From assembly GCA_001579985.1 (NCBI GenBank), contig LRSR01014122.1:186001-250000 (forward strand): a stretch of 64,000 nucleotides of DNA, written 5' to 3'. This document shows, piece by piece, positions 1-17,300 of the stretch. The stretch comes from Hypsibius dujardini (taxonomy: Eukaryota > Tardigrada > Eutardigrada > Parachela > Hypsibiidae). The notes beneath the pieces are model-generated. The model was given only the letters and a program-made list of their open reading frames with translations, ran no database searches and had not been told where the DNA came from. The position numbers and the translations under genes are program-made. Within the stretch, counting starts at the first letter, position 1; every line of letters starts with the position of its first letter.

Positions 1-1706
1 GTGGTACGTCTCCATCCGCAGCAGCGGCAGACCAGTCTGCCGGAGATTGTCGATCCTGATCCGTTAATCAGCTGCGAGCTGATGGACGGACGGGACGCTT
101 TCCTCACCATGTCCCGTGAGAAGCACTACGAGTTCTCCTCCCTCCGGCGGACTAAGTTCTCTACCCTCGCCATGCTCTACGAGTTGCACACACAGCAAGG
201 CCAGGATCGATTTGTCTACACGTGTAACTCGTGCAAGGCACACGTGGAGACGCGTTATCAGTGTAGCGTCTGTGATGTAAGTCCAGATACCACAAACACA
301 CATTGTCTTCCTTTTGCCTCTCTCATCTCTGTCGTAGCACGCCTCATCGATTGCACATGTACAGTGACACCCCACATTGCTTTTAGTGGATTAGCTCTCC
401 GTCTTTCTGTTTGTCTGTTTTTTTTGCCTGCCTTTTTTTTGTCTGTCGGTCTGTGCGTTCATGTCTGAGCACCTTTTCGCCCGTAGAGTTATGCGCTAAT
501 ATTTTGTTTGCCTTCTACAGGACTTTGACTTGTGTGTCCCGTGCTACGAGAAGGAAGGCCATCCCCACAAGATGGATCGCCTCGGTATGGATCTGGACGA
601 CGGCAGCTCTGCCAAGGACTCCAAAGCTCAGGGTGCCAATCCCAAGGAGTCGCGCCTGATTTACCTGCAAAAGTTTATCCAGTCCCTCGTCCACACCAGC
701 CAGTGCCGCGACGCCAACTGCCGCAATCCGAGCTGCGCCAAGATGAAGCGCTTCATCGCCCACACTCGCGGCTGCAAAAAGAAGACCAACGGCCAGTGTC
801 CGGTCTGCAAGCAGCTCATTGCTCTGTGCTGCTACCACGCCAAGCAATGCAACGAGACCAAGTGTGTGGTGCCGTTCTGCACCAACATCAAGGCCAAGAT
901 AAAGACGCAACGGCAGCAGCAGGATCTCCAGCGGGCGCACTTTAATCGCCGGCGGAATGCCTTGATGAACCAGCAGATTCGGATGGGTCCAGGTCAGCCG
1001 CCGGGTAGCCAGGATATGAGCAACAACAATCATACCAGCGTGCCGAGTCCCGGTTCCAACAACAATGTCATGCCGCATGGGCCGGTGGGTGGGATGAAGA
1101 CTCAGCCCAGTGCCAGCGCTTTGGATGCTGTTCGATCTGTCCAGGTTCGTCTTCCTTGAAGCCATCACAGCATTTGTTGGTTGGATTGTTGAAATAGTTT
1201 TGATGTTCACTTTTATTTCAGGAACACGCCCGTTATCAAGCCCAACAGATTGGTGGAAAGGGCGGAATGCCGCAATTCGGGAACCAGCAGTTTGGCGGTG
1301 GAAAGGGCATGAATATGCCCGGTGGCGTTGGTAGTCACCCCGGTCTACAGTCCGGAATGGTAGGCGGCGGCAAGGGTATCGCCGAGCAGCACTTTGACCA
1401 GCACTTTATGACGACCAGCAAACCTCTCATGCCCACCCAGAGTCCTCCGATGGGCAATCGTGCTCTGCCGCCGGTGAACCAGCGATGGGACGGCGGCGCC
1501 GGTGGTCTGCAGAATCCCAACGGCGCCAATATGGGCCCACGTGGAGGCGTGCCTAATATGATGGTGCAGCAGGGCAATCAAGGCACATCCTTGCAACCGG
1601 GACAGAATCCGCAGTAAGGATAAATACAGGGGTCACATAGACAGACAGAAAAAGAAGAAGGAATGGTAGGTGGTGTAGAAACAGGCAGGCAGGCAGGCAG
1701 GCAGGT

Positions 1707-1780
<74 letters not shown>

Positions 1781-3337
1781 ACAGACAGACAGATAGACAG
1801 ATAGACACACAGGTAGAAAATCAGATAAAACAGATAAGAAATGGTCTTTCTCATTGCTGATTGTTTGTTTCAACTCCATCAGGTACAGCGTAGCTCACAC
1901 ACGGCTACTAGAAGCGCTGCGACAGCCTGAGTCTATGGAGCAGAAGCAAGTGGTAACGAGCATTCTTCGTAGTAATCCCCAGCTGATGGCGCTTTTTTTA
2001 CGGAACCGCAACCAGCAAGCCAACATGCAGCAGCAAGGCGGCGGCGGCATTCTCGGTGGGGGTGGCGCCGTTGGTGATCCCGGCGTTCGGGCTGCCATGA
2101 TGATGCAACCGCAGCAACAACAACAACAGCCGGGTGGTCAGACGGTAGCAGCGTTTAATCGCATGCCGCAACCTCCACTCGGGCAACAACAACAGCGGCC
2201 ACCCATCATGTACGCACAAAACATGCCGCCCAACGCACAACAGCAACAGCAGCAGCAACAGTTTATGCAGCAAGGTGGCAGTCAAATGATGAACCAGCTG
2301 CAACAACCGAGAATGCAGGCACCCGCCGGCTTCCCTCTCAACCAAAGTATGCGCTTTTTAATCTCCATTGAGGCTCGCTTGTTAGCATTTGAACCGTTTC
2401 CCATTTTTGTGCCAAGTAATAGATTTGATATTCGATCCGCATTAGAAAAACCTTAAATCTACTGACAAGAAGATTGAACTCCTAAATTCCCGTTGCTTTA
2501 TTTTTTATTGAGTAATTAATACAGACAATCAAATTGAGAGTTTTTATATTTTTATAGTTAACCTTGTTTTGCTTTGTATGTGTATTGGGTTCTGATGCTT
2601 CCTCATCCGCAGGCATGGGAGTGAACTTCAGTCAAGCAGGCCCGCAACAACCGAGTGGCGGCGTGAGACCGCGGTTTGCTCAAGCGCAGCCTTCACAACC
2701 GCAACAGCAGCAGCAATTCCTTTCCAATCCCAACATGGGAATGGGTCCCCCGAACTCTTTCAGTCCCCACGGCGGCCAACAGATGACGCCGCAGCTGCAA
2801 CAGCAGCAGTCCCTTGACATGAACTTTGCTCTACAGCAACAGCAGCAGCAACGGATAGCTGGTGGTGGTGGACCCATCCGTTCTCCCGCCTCGGCTCTCC
2901 CAGTCCGATCTCCCCAAGCTCAGGCCTCACCAAGCCTCCTCCAGCAGCAACAAGGTCGACAATCCACCCCGGGACCCGGCCCGTCCCCCTCACCGCGTCC
3001 ATTGTCTGGGAACGCGGCCGCACAAGCTGCCGCTATGGTTTCCGCCGGCGGCATGCATCCTTCCGTCTCGGGCGGCTACATGGACAGTGTTGATGTGATG
3101 GGTGGAGGTGGAGGCCAACACGGCATGCAGAACACACACGGTGGAGGCGGCTCCCATGGAATGGGTGGACCCGGTTCCATTCAAGGCGGTGGCGGTCACG
3201 GGATGGATTCCCTTTCCTCCCATCAAATCAATATGAACGGACCTATGGGGATGAGCTTGCCAAGCCATTATGCCCACCACCAGCCGGCCTCTCTGACGCC
3301 GCAGGATCACCTCAACAAGTTTGTTGACAATTTGTAG
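1..3337 (+). CDS. CBP/p300 histone acetyltransferase, 3' part (ZZ, TAZ2, NCBD, Gln-rich tail)
   Basis: Lysine acetyltransferase and transcriptional co-activator of the CREBBP/EP300 family, acting in the nucleus; the 5' part lies outside the window. Exons read as 1-276, 521-1144, 1222-1613, 1883-2346 and 2613-3337, together 827 codons with the stop TAG at 3335-3337. Exon 1 holds the end of the HAT domain (IVDPDPLISCELMDGRDAF) and the first cysteines of the ZZ zinc finger, which finishes in exon 2. Exon 2 then gives the TAZ2 domain, whose Cys/His ligands are in place (for example CPVCKQLIALCCYH). Exon 4 opens with the nuclear-coactivator binding domain (LLEALRQPESMEQ, then ILRSNPQLMALF). The rest is rich in Gln, Gly, Pro and Met with CAG/CAA runs, as is usual for this tail. 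CBP and p300 split only in vertebrates, so I give no paralogue symbol. Identity is very sure; the tail exon borders are fairly sure. Confidence 0.96.
1682..1812. repeat. (CAGG)n/(CAGA)n tetranucleotide tract in a p300 intron
   Basis: A nearly pure run of CAGG units with one TAGG interruption, passing into CAGA and TAGA units. It fills most of the 1614-1882 intron just before the exon encoding the NCBD. Long open frames across it (Cys-Leu-Pro-Ala on the minus strand, Gly-Arg-Gln-Ala on the plus strand) are artefacts of the four-base period. Confidence 0.95.
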
Positions 3338-6300
3338 GACAGCCTCTTTCCCCCTTCCCGGACCGGGCATGGTTGAATTTTATTCTCTTCTCTCTCTCTT
3401 CTCTGTCCAAATGTTCTTTTTTGGCGTTTGTTTTTTTACTACGACACACAAGTCTACCGGCGTTTGTTGACAGACGGACGGATGGAGCCTCCTTTATTTA
3501 AATTATCTCTCGGGATTGAGAGGAGAGGCCGTATTGGGGAGTGGATCTATCTATATCTGGATACGGAGTTGTTGATTTGTTCAAGTTCTACATTTTCCCC
3601 CAAAGTGGTCTGATTAGTTTTCAAAACCTCATCCTTCTCCTCCTCCCTTTGTACATGACGACGTTTATTCTTATAGAGATGGTTTTGTTTGTATACACAC
3701 ACGTATCGTTTCACGGTTAGTTTCATTTATTGACATGGTTGAAGAAGAAATGTTTTACAACTTCGCAGTCGCAGTTGCGGAAGCCTTAGAAATCAAACCA
3801 TCCACTAGTGAGTGACATGACCGTTCAACCTCTTACACAATTTCGTTGAGAAAATTAAAGCATCGGTCAATCAATCCACTGCAAACACGCGACGTTGTTT
3901 ATACTTCTGGAATAGTGGCATAATGTTTGCTCGTCGAACTGCGTATTCAACAAACACGTCAGCCTAAACCCCAAAAATATTAAAATTTTTAGTAAAGTCA
4001 CTAATAACATCAGTGCAGTACTCGTGTTGGGCAAGTATGAGTACCGGTAATAAGTGGTACAGGTAGATGCATCCTCACTCTCACACCGTTCCGCAAGCAC
4101 ATACTAACCCCGCTCCGCTCCGCTGAGTCAATGGTCTTGTGGCGATAAAACAGGCAACATCATTGTGTTGAAATGAAAGCAGGCATTCATTGAGCCTTGA
4201 GCACATGTTTCTCTCTCGATCGATAGCGTTGCGATGACCATTGGCCGTTTAACCTTCATCCATCATGCTTGCCCAATTTTAAATCCAATTTCAAAAGGTA
4301 ATTACAACTGAATCTGAGAATTCGTACGGGTACTGAGAGGAGCACAAATAATCTCTTAATCAACATTGTGTGGCCCACACAAAGGCCATTCTTACGGCCG
4401 ATCTCTTGGGTTGTCCTTGTCTATTCGCCGTCGCTATTTCACTCAGCAGTTAAACATTTTTTTACAGCCAGGCCTTTTGTAGGAGAATCAGAAGACTGTG
4501 AAAGAACGAAGAGAAAGGAATCGGAGCGGAAACATGGGAAGACGGCGTGCTAAAGCAGCTAAACGGCGAAAAGGTGCGTTCGAATAAATGTTAATTGAAA
4601 GGAAAGTGATTGATTAATTGAATTAGCACGATATCTCCTCATTGTTTTCATTTGTTTATTCTTCCCTTCATTCTTCTTTCAACTTTGCTCCAGTATGTTC
4701 TCGGTTTAATGTGGTGGCTCCACTATCTCCAGTTCGCTCTAGACGGCGCATCTATAATCGTTTTGTAAGATATGCATTCAGGCAACTGAAGCGGCTGATG
4801 AAAGCGCAAAAATGCAATACGGGCGTTCTAAGCTTTGGTCTGCGTCAATCGTGATTAATTGATTGATTGAGGCATTGATTTATTGAATGATTGCAGCATC
4901 TGGCCACCGGTGTTGCCCGATTGGGGAATTGGTTGCTTGATCGATAACATTGTTTTTCTTTTTGTGCTTCCTTTTTTAGTTTATATAACATTACTCTACA
5001 CGCTGATTCGCATTTTCTTTCCCAAGAGTAGAGGGAAATTGTGCAATGGAAAGAATTGAAAATTGAAAACAGCAGACACCTTACCAATACAAAGTTACAA
5101 ACATAATAAAAAATGTTGCTTTCATTGCTATTGTCGTATAGTGACAATATAATGGTATCCATCCTACAAGTACTAGTAAACTAAATATATGATTGTAGTT
5201 TATCTGAGTGAAATGACCTTTATTTTATTCAAAAGAAACATGTGTTGCTGGGCGGGATATAAGATATGACGTTATATGTAACCACTGTGTAATATGCAGA
5301 GTACGTACATTGTGGTTAAACTAATAAGTAATAACCAGTTTAGGTTTTGCTGGGTTTTAAATAAAAGAATACTATTTTAATGTCAAGTTTTAGTTTTCTG
5401 ATGTCTGTAACATAAAAATTATAAGTATTTAGTTTAAAATAACATGTTGGCGTTTCGATTGGACAATTTTTTAAAGCTTTTAGGTAAACATAACAACATT
5501 ATGGCCGTGACCAGAAGTTTTTTCTTGGGCGTAAAGAATAAAAGTAGGACAGGCATCTGGACTCGGAGAGATGAACTCTTTTTTGCCCCGGTCATGTCCA
5601 GTTGGTGAACTGCAAAATCCAGTCATTCAGGCATGATTAGCGAAGCGTGCCGATCTTCGCGACGGTTAGTACTAGTAATAGGTTACCACGTTGTAGAATG
5701 TAGAATATAATCTCAGTAATTTTAGTTAACTTTAAAAGAGAAAAATTAACGTTCTGTGTTTCATTCTGTTTCGGTGCGTAAAGTATGATAAAAATGAGTA
5801 ATGTGGCTGTCCAAGAGCTCGAAATGAAGGCGAAACGAAGATAATGGACAAGGGTGAATCAGTATTTGCGTGGAGTGTTGAACAAGGCGGCAAAAGCTCC
5901 ACACTAAAGACGTCATTTGTTTTTGCGGCTTTTCGCCCGACGTTTTGCGTTGAGAGACAGCCGCCACAGGCAGGCGATGGACTATTCATTTGCAAGGAAG
6001 GAAGGAAGGGGGAGTCCAAGTCAAAGTCATCGCCTGCTTTGGTTGGGTGACGATGGAAATAATTAAACCGGATTAGTTGAGCCGGGAAAAAAGTGGATTG
6101 TCCAGGAGAGAGAGAGAGGAGGGAAGAGAGGAGAGGAGGTATTGTTTTGTGTGTGAGTGCGTTCTACTTGTATTCTATCTAAGAGAAAGAAAGACACTGA
6201 CCAGGACAGAGTGTTGTGGCAAATCGCTACAGTTGCGTTGCCACCATCGAGTTCAAATTGTTTTTCCTTGAAAATGAGCCTGCACATGCATGCATCACAT

Positions 6301-7317
6301 TTAGAGCACGAGAGTTTAAGGACCCCGTTCTCTGACTAATTTCCTATACCTCCCTTCTCTTCACCCCTGTCCCAGAGAACCGGCTCGACCGTCTTTTTTC
6401 TGACTGAAACCTGGAATTTTGTACACCCCCCACGACCTTTCGGTATGCCAGACTTGGAATTACTGTAATAGGTTTGTTTGTTTATGCAAGAAATGTGGTT
6501 GATTGAACGATTGTCAAGACAAGGTTATGTTTCTTCTTTTTGAATGATTGTCCTGTTTTGGAAAGGTCACACGTTGCCTGGTTGTCGGTTTCGGTTTGGT
6601 TTGCGATCTGGGTTCTGTTCCGTTACTGTATGTATGTGTCTAGGTTCGTAGAAATATGTCTGAATCATTGTGGCTCCATCGCAATGGACATTTTGCAGAG
6701 TGTGGCGCACAGATGCCTGTTTATCCACAGGTCAACCTTCATGCTGTTCTTGTGTGCCTGGACCGCGTCCTCTTTGGCGACGTTTCTGGAAGATGGGGCA
6801 GACATTTTAGGATTCCATCCTTTCGATATCTGTTTGTGTCTGCCGCGCTAGTGTCGATGTCTGTGAGCCGTATGCTGATTGTTCCTGGATGGGTGCCGGT
6901 ATATACATGTGGTGTGCGGTGTACCATTTTTGCGCATGAATCCAAGTCGGAAGTGCCAGTGCGTCCGTCCGTCATTGGATCCGTAGATGATTCACGAGAG
7001 TGTACTACGGTACCTGTAACCCATTAGCCCAGTCTCTGTCTGTCTGGGACCATGTCGTGTAGTTCGGCGACCATAACTAGACCGGATCACACTCATCAAG
7101 GAAGTACCGTATTGGTAAAATGTAGTACGACTAGTCCAAGTATACGAGTACGCCGGTGGTAAAACAAACTGCCCCGTCAATCGTCATCGTTGTCACTCAT
7201 TTTCCCCTCACACACACGCATACTAAATTCCGTTTTGTCCCCGTTTGACTAGGACAGCCTCTGTCGGAGCGTATAGTTTAATTATAATTAAAAGTCGAGG
7301 TACCTCAGCAGCGCAAA
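3338..7317. other. Intergenic region between p300 and FTZ-F1
   Basis: About 4 kb with no coding region I can support. The first few hundred bases are probably p300 3' UTR (CT-rich stretch near 3385-3410). Roughly 5150-5560 is AT-rich. A purine-rich GA/GAGG tract lies near 6103-6140. Open frames of 60-123 codons (for example 6656-7027) match no family I know and have no splice context. The part just before 7318 should hold the FTZ-F1 5' UTR and promoter; upstream exons of a longer receptor isoform could lie here but I do not recognise any. Confidence 0.7.
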
Positions 7318-12066
<4,749 letters not shown>

Positions 12067-12787
12067 TAACTCAACTGAGCTGTCCTATTCATTCCCTCGC
12101 ACGAAGCACGGAAACCTGGTTGTCTATTTTGAGATGCACGTGAGAGCCTGCCCTTGTACAGACTTATTTACGGTCCGCCGAGGAAGCTGTTCATTCGAGG
12201 ACAACTGAGACTCGTCTTAATAAGCGTTTTTTTGCTGGCGTTTTTGTTTCACTGTTTTTTACACGTTCATAGCCTACTGTTCCTTGTCTTGTTTTTTTAA
12301 GTTTACTATCGTTTGTTTGGTTTTGATCTGTAGGATAGACCTTCTGACTGCCTTCAAAGTTGCTCGTCTCGTATTATGGGCCTTCTCATTTTCGGTTCTT
12401 GTAGCTTTCTCGTTTTGTTATTCTTCCTTTATGAACCCCTTTGCCGCGCGGTGTACCAGTACAAGTGTGTGGTACGCAGTCCACCGCTCAGATGTGAAGC
12501 GGACGGGCTCTTTTGATCGAACCAACGGACCATCTCCTTAACAACTCTTTTATCTGTTGTTTTTTCTATAATTTTTGCAACTCGTTGGTTGTACCGTTCC
12601 AATACTACGATTAAATGTGATATCAGTATGACCGTTAGGCACCCTTGACCCTTCCAGGTGAATCTGACCAAAGTTCAGACGACGACACTTTCGAGCACTT
12701 TTTTTCATACACGCACGAGATTTACCATATCCCCACGAGTCAGTCAACCCAAAACATGGTACAGGCGACAAAAAAACGGCAGACTTA

Positions 12788-13067
12788 CCGTATTCCCCCG
12801 ATCTCAAGGGACAATTTTTTGCCCTACCAGTTAATTTGATCCACCCCGGATCTTATCTGTTCATCACCGTTTGCTTTTGTTTACCTACAATCAATCAATC
12901 AACTGTTTCAATAAGTGCGCCAAGAAATTCCGCTTAATCAATCAATCAATCGCTGGCAAGTTGCTCTTAAATTTCAACCAATCACGACACAGTGAATCCG
13001 ATTGAACAGTCAACCGATGACTGAAGGGGGTGGGGCTTAACTGTCCCTTGAGATCGGGGGAATACGG
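12788..13067. mobile_element. MITE, TA-flanked, about 280 bp (copy 1)
   Basis: A short non-autonomous DNA element with long, near-perfect terminal inverted repeats starting CCGTATTCCCCCGATCTCAA at the left end and reading as the reverse complement at the right end. The complementarity runs about 28-30 bases and includes the flanking TA on both sides, which fits insertion at a TA dinucleotide as in Tc1/mariner-like elements. No open frame of transposase type is present. The interior holds AATC tetranucleotide repeats. It is closely similar, in inverted orientation, to 42240-42514, and more distantly to 48779-49055. Confidence 0.88.
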
Positions 13068-13069
13068 TA

Positions 13070-14069
13070 AGCATTTCTCTAAACGAGTTCTTCGTGGAGT
13101 CTCATAAAATCCTTTCTCGGTTGAACGCTTCAAACGACGTGACAGACATCCGCAACGAGCTCACCGAGTACCTCACCTTCCTGTCATACAAACGTTTAGA
13201 TTACAGAGTACGTTGATCAGGCCATGCTCAAGTTTGATGACGAATTCCACCAAGAGATCAAGCACATTTGAGGTTCTCTTTCAGACAACGATGCACGTCG
13301 TACGTTGTGTGACCGATACTTTCATTCTCAAACACGTAACGGCAACCGCACTCCCAGTGTCACGTACAGCCAGCGCCCCTATCTTCAGCGCGCGCCCTTT
13401 GAAGTGGCGGGGCCAGGCAACCCTGCAAGTTCCAAAACCTGCAACAAGTTTCAGACCGGTGACTGTCGAGGACCCTGTTACTTTGCCCACTGCTGCAACA
13501 CTTGCAACGAAAATCACCGAGGTAGCGCTTGCCCAAATCAGCGTCCAGGGGAAAACACTAAACCACAATCATGGTCTAAGAACTCATTCACCCAAGAATG
13601 GCCAAATGTTTCTCTTTTGATAAACGGTGGCGGGTCTTTCGACACTTTCTCGACACATTCCTTCTTTCATAACGCTGTTGGCAGTGACGTTAACTGTGAC
13701 CTCTTTGAACGGTGCACTTTAACCAAAAATATTGCTCAGTGGGATATGTTTTTGCATTCAGACGTGGACAGGGAGTTTCTGTTGAACGGAATTGCTTCAG
13801 GGTTCAAATTGTCTATGACTTATCCAGTATTAAACGCTGCTGATTGCAAGAATTATAGTTCGGCCTTGTCCAATACGTTTAAACCTCAGCTAGACCGAAT
13901 TTTCCAGGAAGAAATAATTTTAGGCCGCTATTCTCTTGCCCTCTCAAAACCAATACGTATTCACTCAATCGGAGCTGTAGAGAAGAAAGGCACTGCTTTG
14001 CGACGCCAAATCACAGACTCTAGCAGACTACATTTCTTTTCCTGTCAGACGTGGAATAAATGGCAGTAG
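13070..14069 (+). mobile_element. Retroelement fragment (gag-like zinc knuckle and start of reverse transcriptase), broken
   Basis: Fossil piece of a retrotransposon lying directly after the MITE. The coding remains read on the plus strand: a Cys/His cluster of gag type (around 13439-13535, with a CNTCNENH motif), then sequence resembling the region just before and at the start of a reverse transcriptase (around 13760-14020, with a SIGAVEKKG motif typical of this point). The order and motif style look most like DIRS/Ngaro-type elements or other LTR kin; I cannot fix the family. Only a small part of a full element is present, no terminal repeats were recognised, and it is clearly not whole. 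Outer limits are approximate. Confidence 0.6.
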
Positions 14070-14323
14070 GATGGCAAAACCTACCAACCACGTGACCTAG
14101 ACGATGGCCAAAGTTCGAGCCGAAATCGGAGTTTTGATTTAAAGTTTATGTGGAATGAGTCAAAACTATTCAGTCTCCTTCGTCACACATACTTACACTA
14201 GTACACTACCACCGTGATTTATATTAGGTTGAAATGTGATTGATCGTTTCCAACACAGGTAGTGCGTAGGTGTAGATCCTATTCCATAAGTGTGGATCAG
14301 ACTGATTGAGTGGGTCACCTGGA

Positions 14324-17300
14324 ATGTCTTCCTTGAGTCGTTCACCATTAACAGCTGCTGCCTCTGCTCGCAGGCTAAATCGAACTTCTATTCCCTCATC
14401 TCCCTCGGTGGATAGATCGCTTTTCTCGTCACTATTAACCGAGCCAAGATCGGGAATGTCGGAAACGGTGGTTGAGGGATTGGCCCGCGGTGCATATTCC
14501 GAATTGGAGAAGATTATTTCAAAATGTGGGGATGAGAAGGTGGTGGAGGAATTGATGCCCGTGGTGGTGAATATCCTCGAGGTTCTCGGCCATACTTATA
14601 CAGGTAATGCAGCTGAGAATTCCAGTTTGTGAGCCTTGGCGTTTGAGTATTGAGGTTGAAGCGACGGGTCCGCGTGAAAAGTTTCACTCTGTGTGTTTGT
14701 TTACGTTAAATCAATCAATCTAGCCAGGCAGTAGATTTGAGTCAATTTATCATGCAATCAACAGAAAGGTTTTATATCAGCATGTCGTTAAGTGCAGTGC
14801 ACTGTGGCTTTTCTCCAATTGGTAAGCGAAGCTGCTGCGTTTTCGCTGTTCATTTACATTTTTTGGCCGTTATTTTTTGATTACTAAAGGTTATAGCTAC
14901 TGAGGAACTTACCTTTTGTTGACAGAAAACGAAGAACACAAGGCAGAAATTGAACTACTGCGGGAGGACAACGAACAACTCATCACCCATTTCGAACGGG
15001 AGAAGAATTTGCGCAAACAATCTGACAGGGTAAGCAATCGATTGATTTAGAAAGCTCAAAAAATTGATCACACCACGTGGTAACTGGAAATCGGAACACA
15101 AATCCCAAATTTATTACTAGTACGTTCTGAAAGTCTGAAGGAAGACTTCAATTGATTGATTAAATGATTGATTAATGTGTGCTTTCACGCTTTTTAGCTG
15201 TGTGTGCGGTAAGGCAGTTATACTTAGAGCTTTTCTCAATCTTAGAAAATCATAGAAGCTGAGGATGCAGTGGAAGATGCCAGACGCAGTCAGCAGGAGC
15301 GTTACGAGAGCATGGAGGCGATTGTTCGCATGCTGGAACTCAAATCCAAAAATGCCGCGGACCAAGGTTTAACTGTTCATCTTTTTTGACGTCGCTCATT
15401 AGGATGATAAGTGGTTTTGCCTGTTAGTTAACCGGTTGGAGGAGAAGGAGCGCGAGACAAGAAAGGAAAACGACAAAATGCAAGAGCGATATTCCCAGGT
15501 GAGCGTGAACTTAGCAATTTATAGCGATACTTCTAATCTAATAAGACTTGGATGGTAACGTCACTGGTTCCTTCTGTATATCTATTTTCCAATCACTGTT
15601 TAGCTATTTAAAGCTCACGCCGATCACTTGGAGCGGAGTCGCTTCCTGTTAAATGCCACTGGGCCAATAGAATTCGATGAAGAAACCAGGGACAGAAGGT
15701 CGGTAGATGTTTCTGGAGTCTGGACATCCGTCTCACTCTTTCTAATTCTGTGGTGCCTGCCTTTGCCCGTCGATCTATCCGATCTTATGTCTTCGCTTTT
15801 TTGATCTTGTCTGCCTGTGTCTAGTCCTGTCAGTGAGTTTGTTTGTTTATCAGTGTGCCCGTCGTTGAGTGATTGAGTTGATTATGCTGATCCAATTGTC
15901 TATTTTTCATGAGTTATCCGTTGTTTCAGGACCAAGTTCGTTAATTCTGATTCTGAGCCTAACAGCGCCGGGGTTCAGAGTCTTGATGAAGAAGCTCTGA
16001 TGCAGGAAAGTCGGTTCGTCCTCAAATCCGTCGAAGAAAGGACCAGATCACTGGGTCTTCAGCACTCGGAAGATCAGCCCAGTTCGTCTTCCTCCCTGCA
16101 TAGACAGCACGGTGGCGTTGGTACCGCTGGCCAGATTTTGCGCAACATGAGGTTGGTTTGGCTATATTGGTTTTTCATTTATCACTGAAACTTAAATTGT
16201 TCATTCTACAGCACGGATGCATCTTATCCGGAAATGAGTATGGAATCGGAGGACCAAGACGCCGGTACCGATTTCCTTAATTATCATTACAATCACTGGT
16301 GTACTATCATCATCGCGAATTGCTATTTGCAGATTCGTCAGATAGGAAGCACGAAGGTGAGACGAATTTATTTTCATCAGTTATATGTACACGATTGCGT
16401 AAAGTATTTTGTGAACAGACAGTGAATCTGACACTGAAGCGGGTGAAGGCGGTAGGACTCGATCTTCCGCCGGCGCTGGTTCCGATGGTAGGATGCAAGG
16501 CACTTACCGTTTGTTTTGTTTGTGGTTTGTCTTGTGTCTCCTTACCATTAACTAACCCATTGTCTTTGTGTCGTTTGGTGATGGTGCAGCGGCCAGCGGG
16601 AAATTCCCTTATGGTAACACGATGATCCCCAGTGAAAAAAATACAGTGATCATTAGAACTGCTGTGAATATTACTTGTTGTTTTTGTAGGAATCAGCCGG
16701 GAAGTGGAGGACTTGATCCAGGAGAACAACAACTTATTGGCAACCAAGTACAGTTTTTCCTTTTCTGAATCAGCTTTTCCTTTGCCTTTAATGATAGGAG
16801 TACCCTTTCACCCTTTTAGAAATGCTCTCAATGTCGTCAAAGATGATCTTATAGCACAAGTAGACGAGCTATCTAGGTGAGTTTTCGGAATTTATTTTGT
16901 ATTTTGCCTGGCATTGAAACTAGTCAATTAATCAGTCAGAAATAAGCGAAACATTGTTCGGTTTGTTGGAAAATCATTCATCAATTATTGTAATTTGTGT
17001 AGTGAGAAGGAGATGCTGAAGAACGAAATTCAGTCGCTGCAAGAAGTGAAGACCAAGCTGAAGGAACGGATCGCCTACCTGGAAGACAACTCAAAAAAGA
17101 TGCGCGAGTACTATGAGAAGAAGCTGGCCGACGCTGGCAGCGACGAGGATGCGGTTCCGTACGGCCAACAGAAACGCTTCACTCGTATGGAGATGGCTCG
17201 AATGGTGCAGGAGAAGAACAAGTACAAGGAACAGCTTATGGAGCTGCAAGAAGAATCACGCGCGCGGTTGTTATCCTCGCAGCAACGTCTTCCCCCTGCT

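Larger units (their letters stand above)
12067..14323. other. Intergenic region between FTZ-F1 and JIP3, with transposon remains
   Basis: The first part is probably FTZ-F1 3' UTR. The middle holds a TA-flanked MITE (12788-13067) and immediately after it a broken retroelement fragment (to about 14069). The last 250 bases should be the JIP3 5' UTR and promoter. I see no host gene here. Confidence 0.8.

Noticed and set aside
1553-1879. Minus-strand open frames rich in Cys-Leu-Pro-Ala
   Set aside because: They are the translation of the CAGG tetranucleotide repeat in a p300 intron; the four-base period keeps all frames open.
4642-4854. 70-codon plus-strand open frame between p300 and FTZ-F1
   Set aside because: Basic, without known motif or splice context; length is expected by chance.
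6540-7027. Plus-strand open frames of 103 and 123 codons upstream of FTZ-F1
   Set aside because: No recognisable domain, no conserved motif, overlapping frames and no splice support; most likely non-coding.
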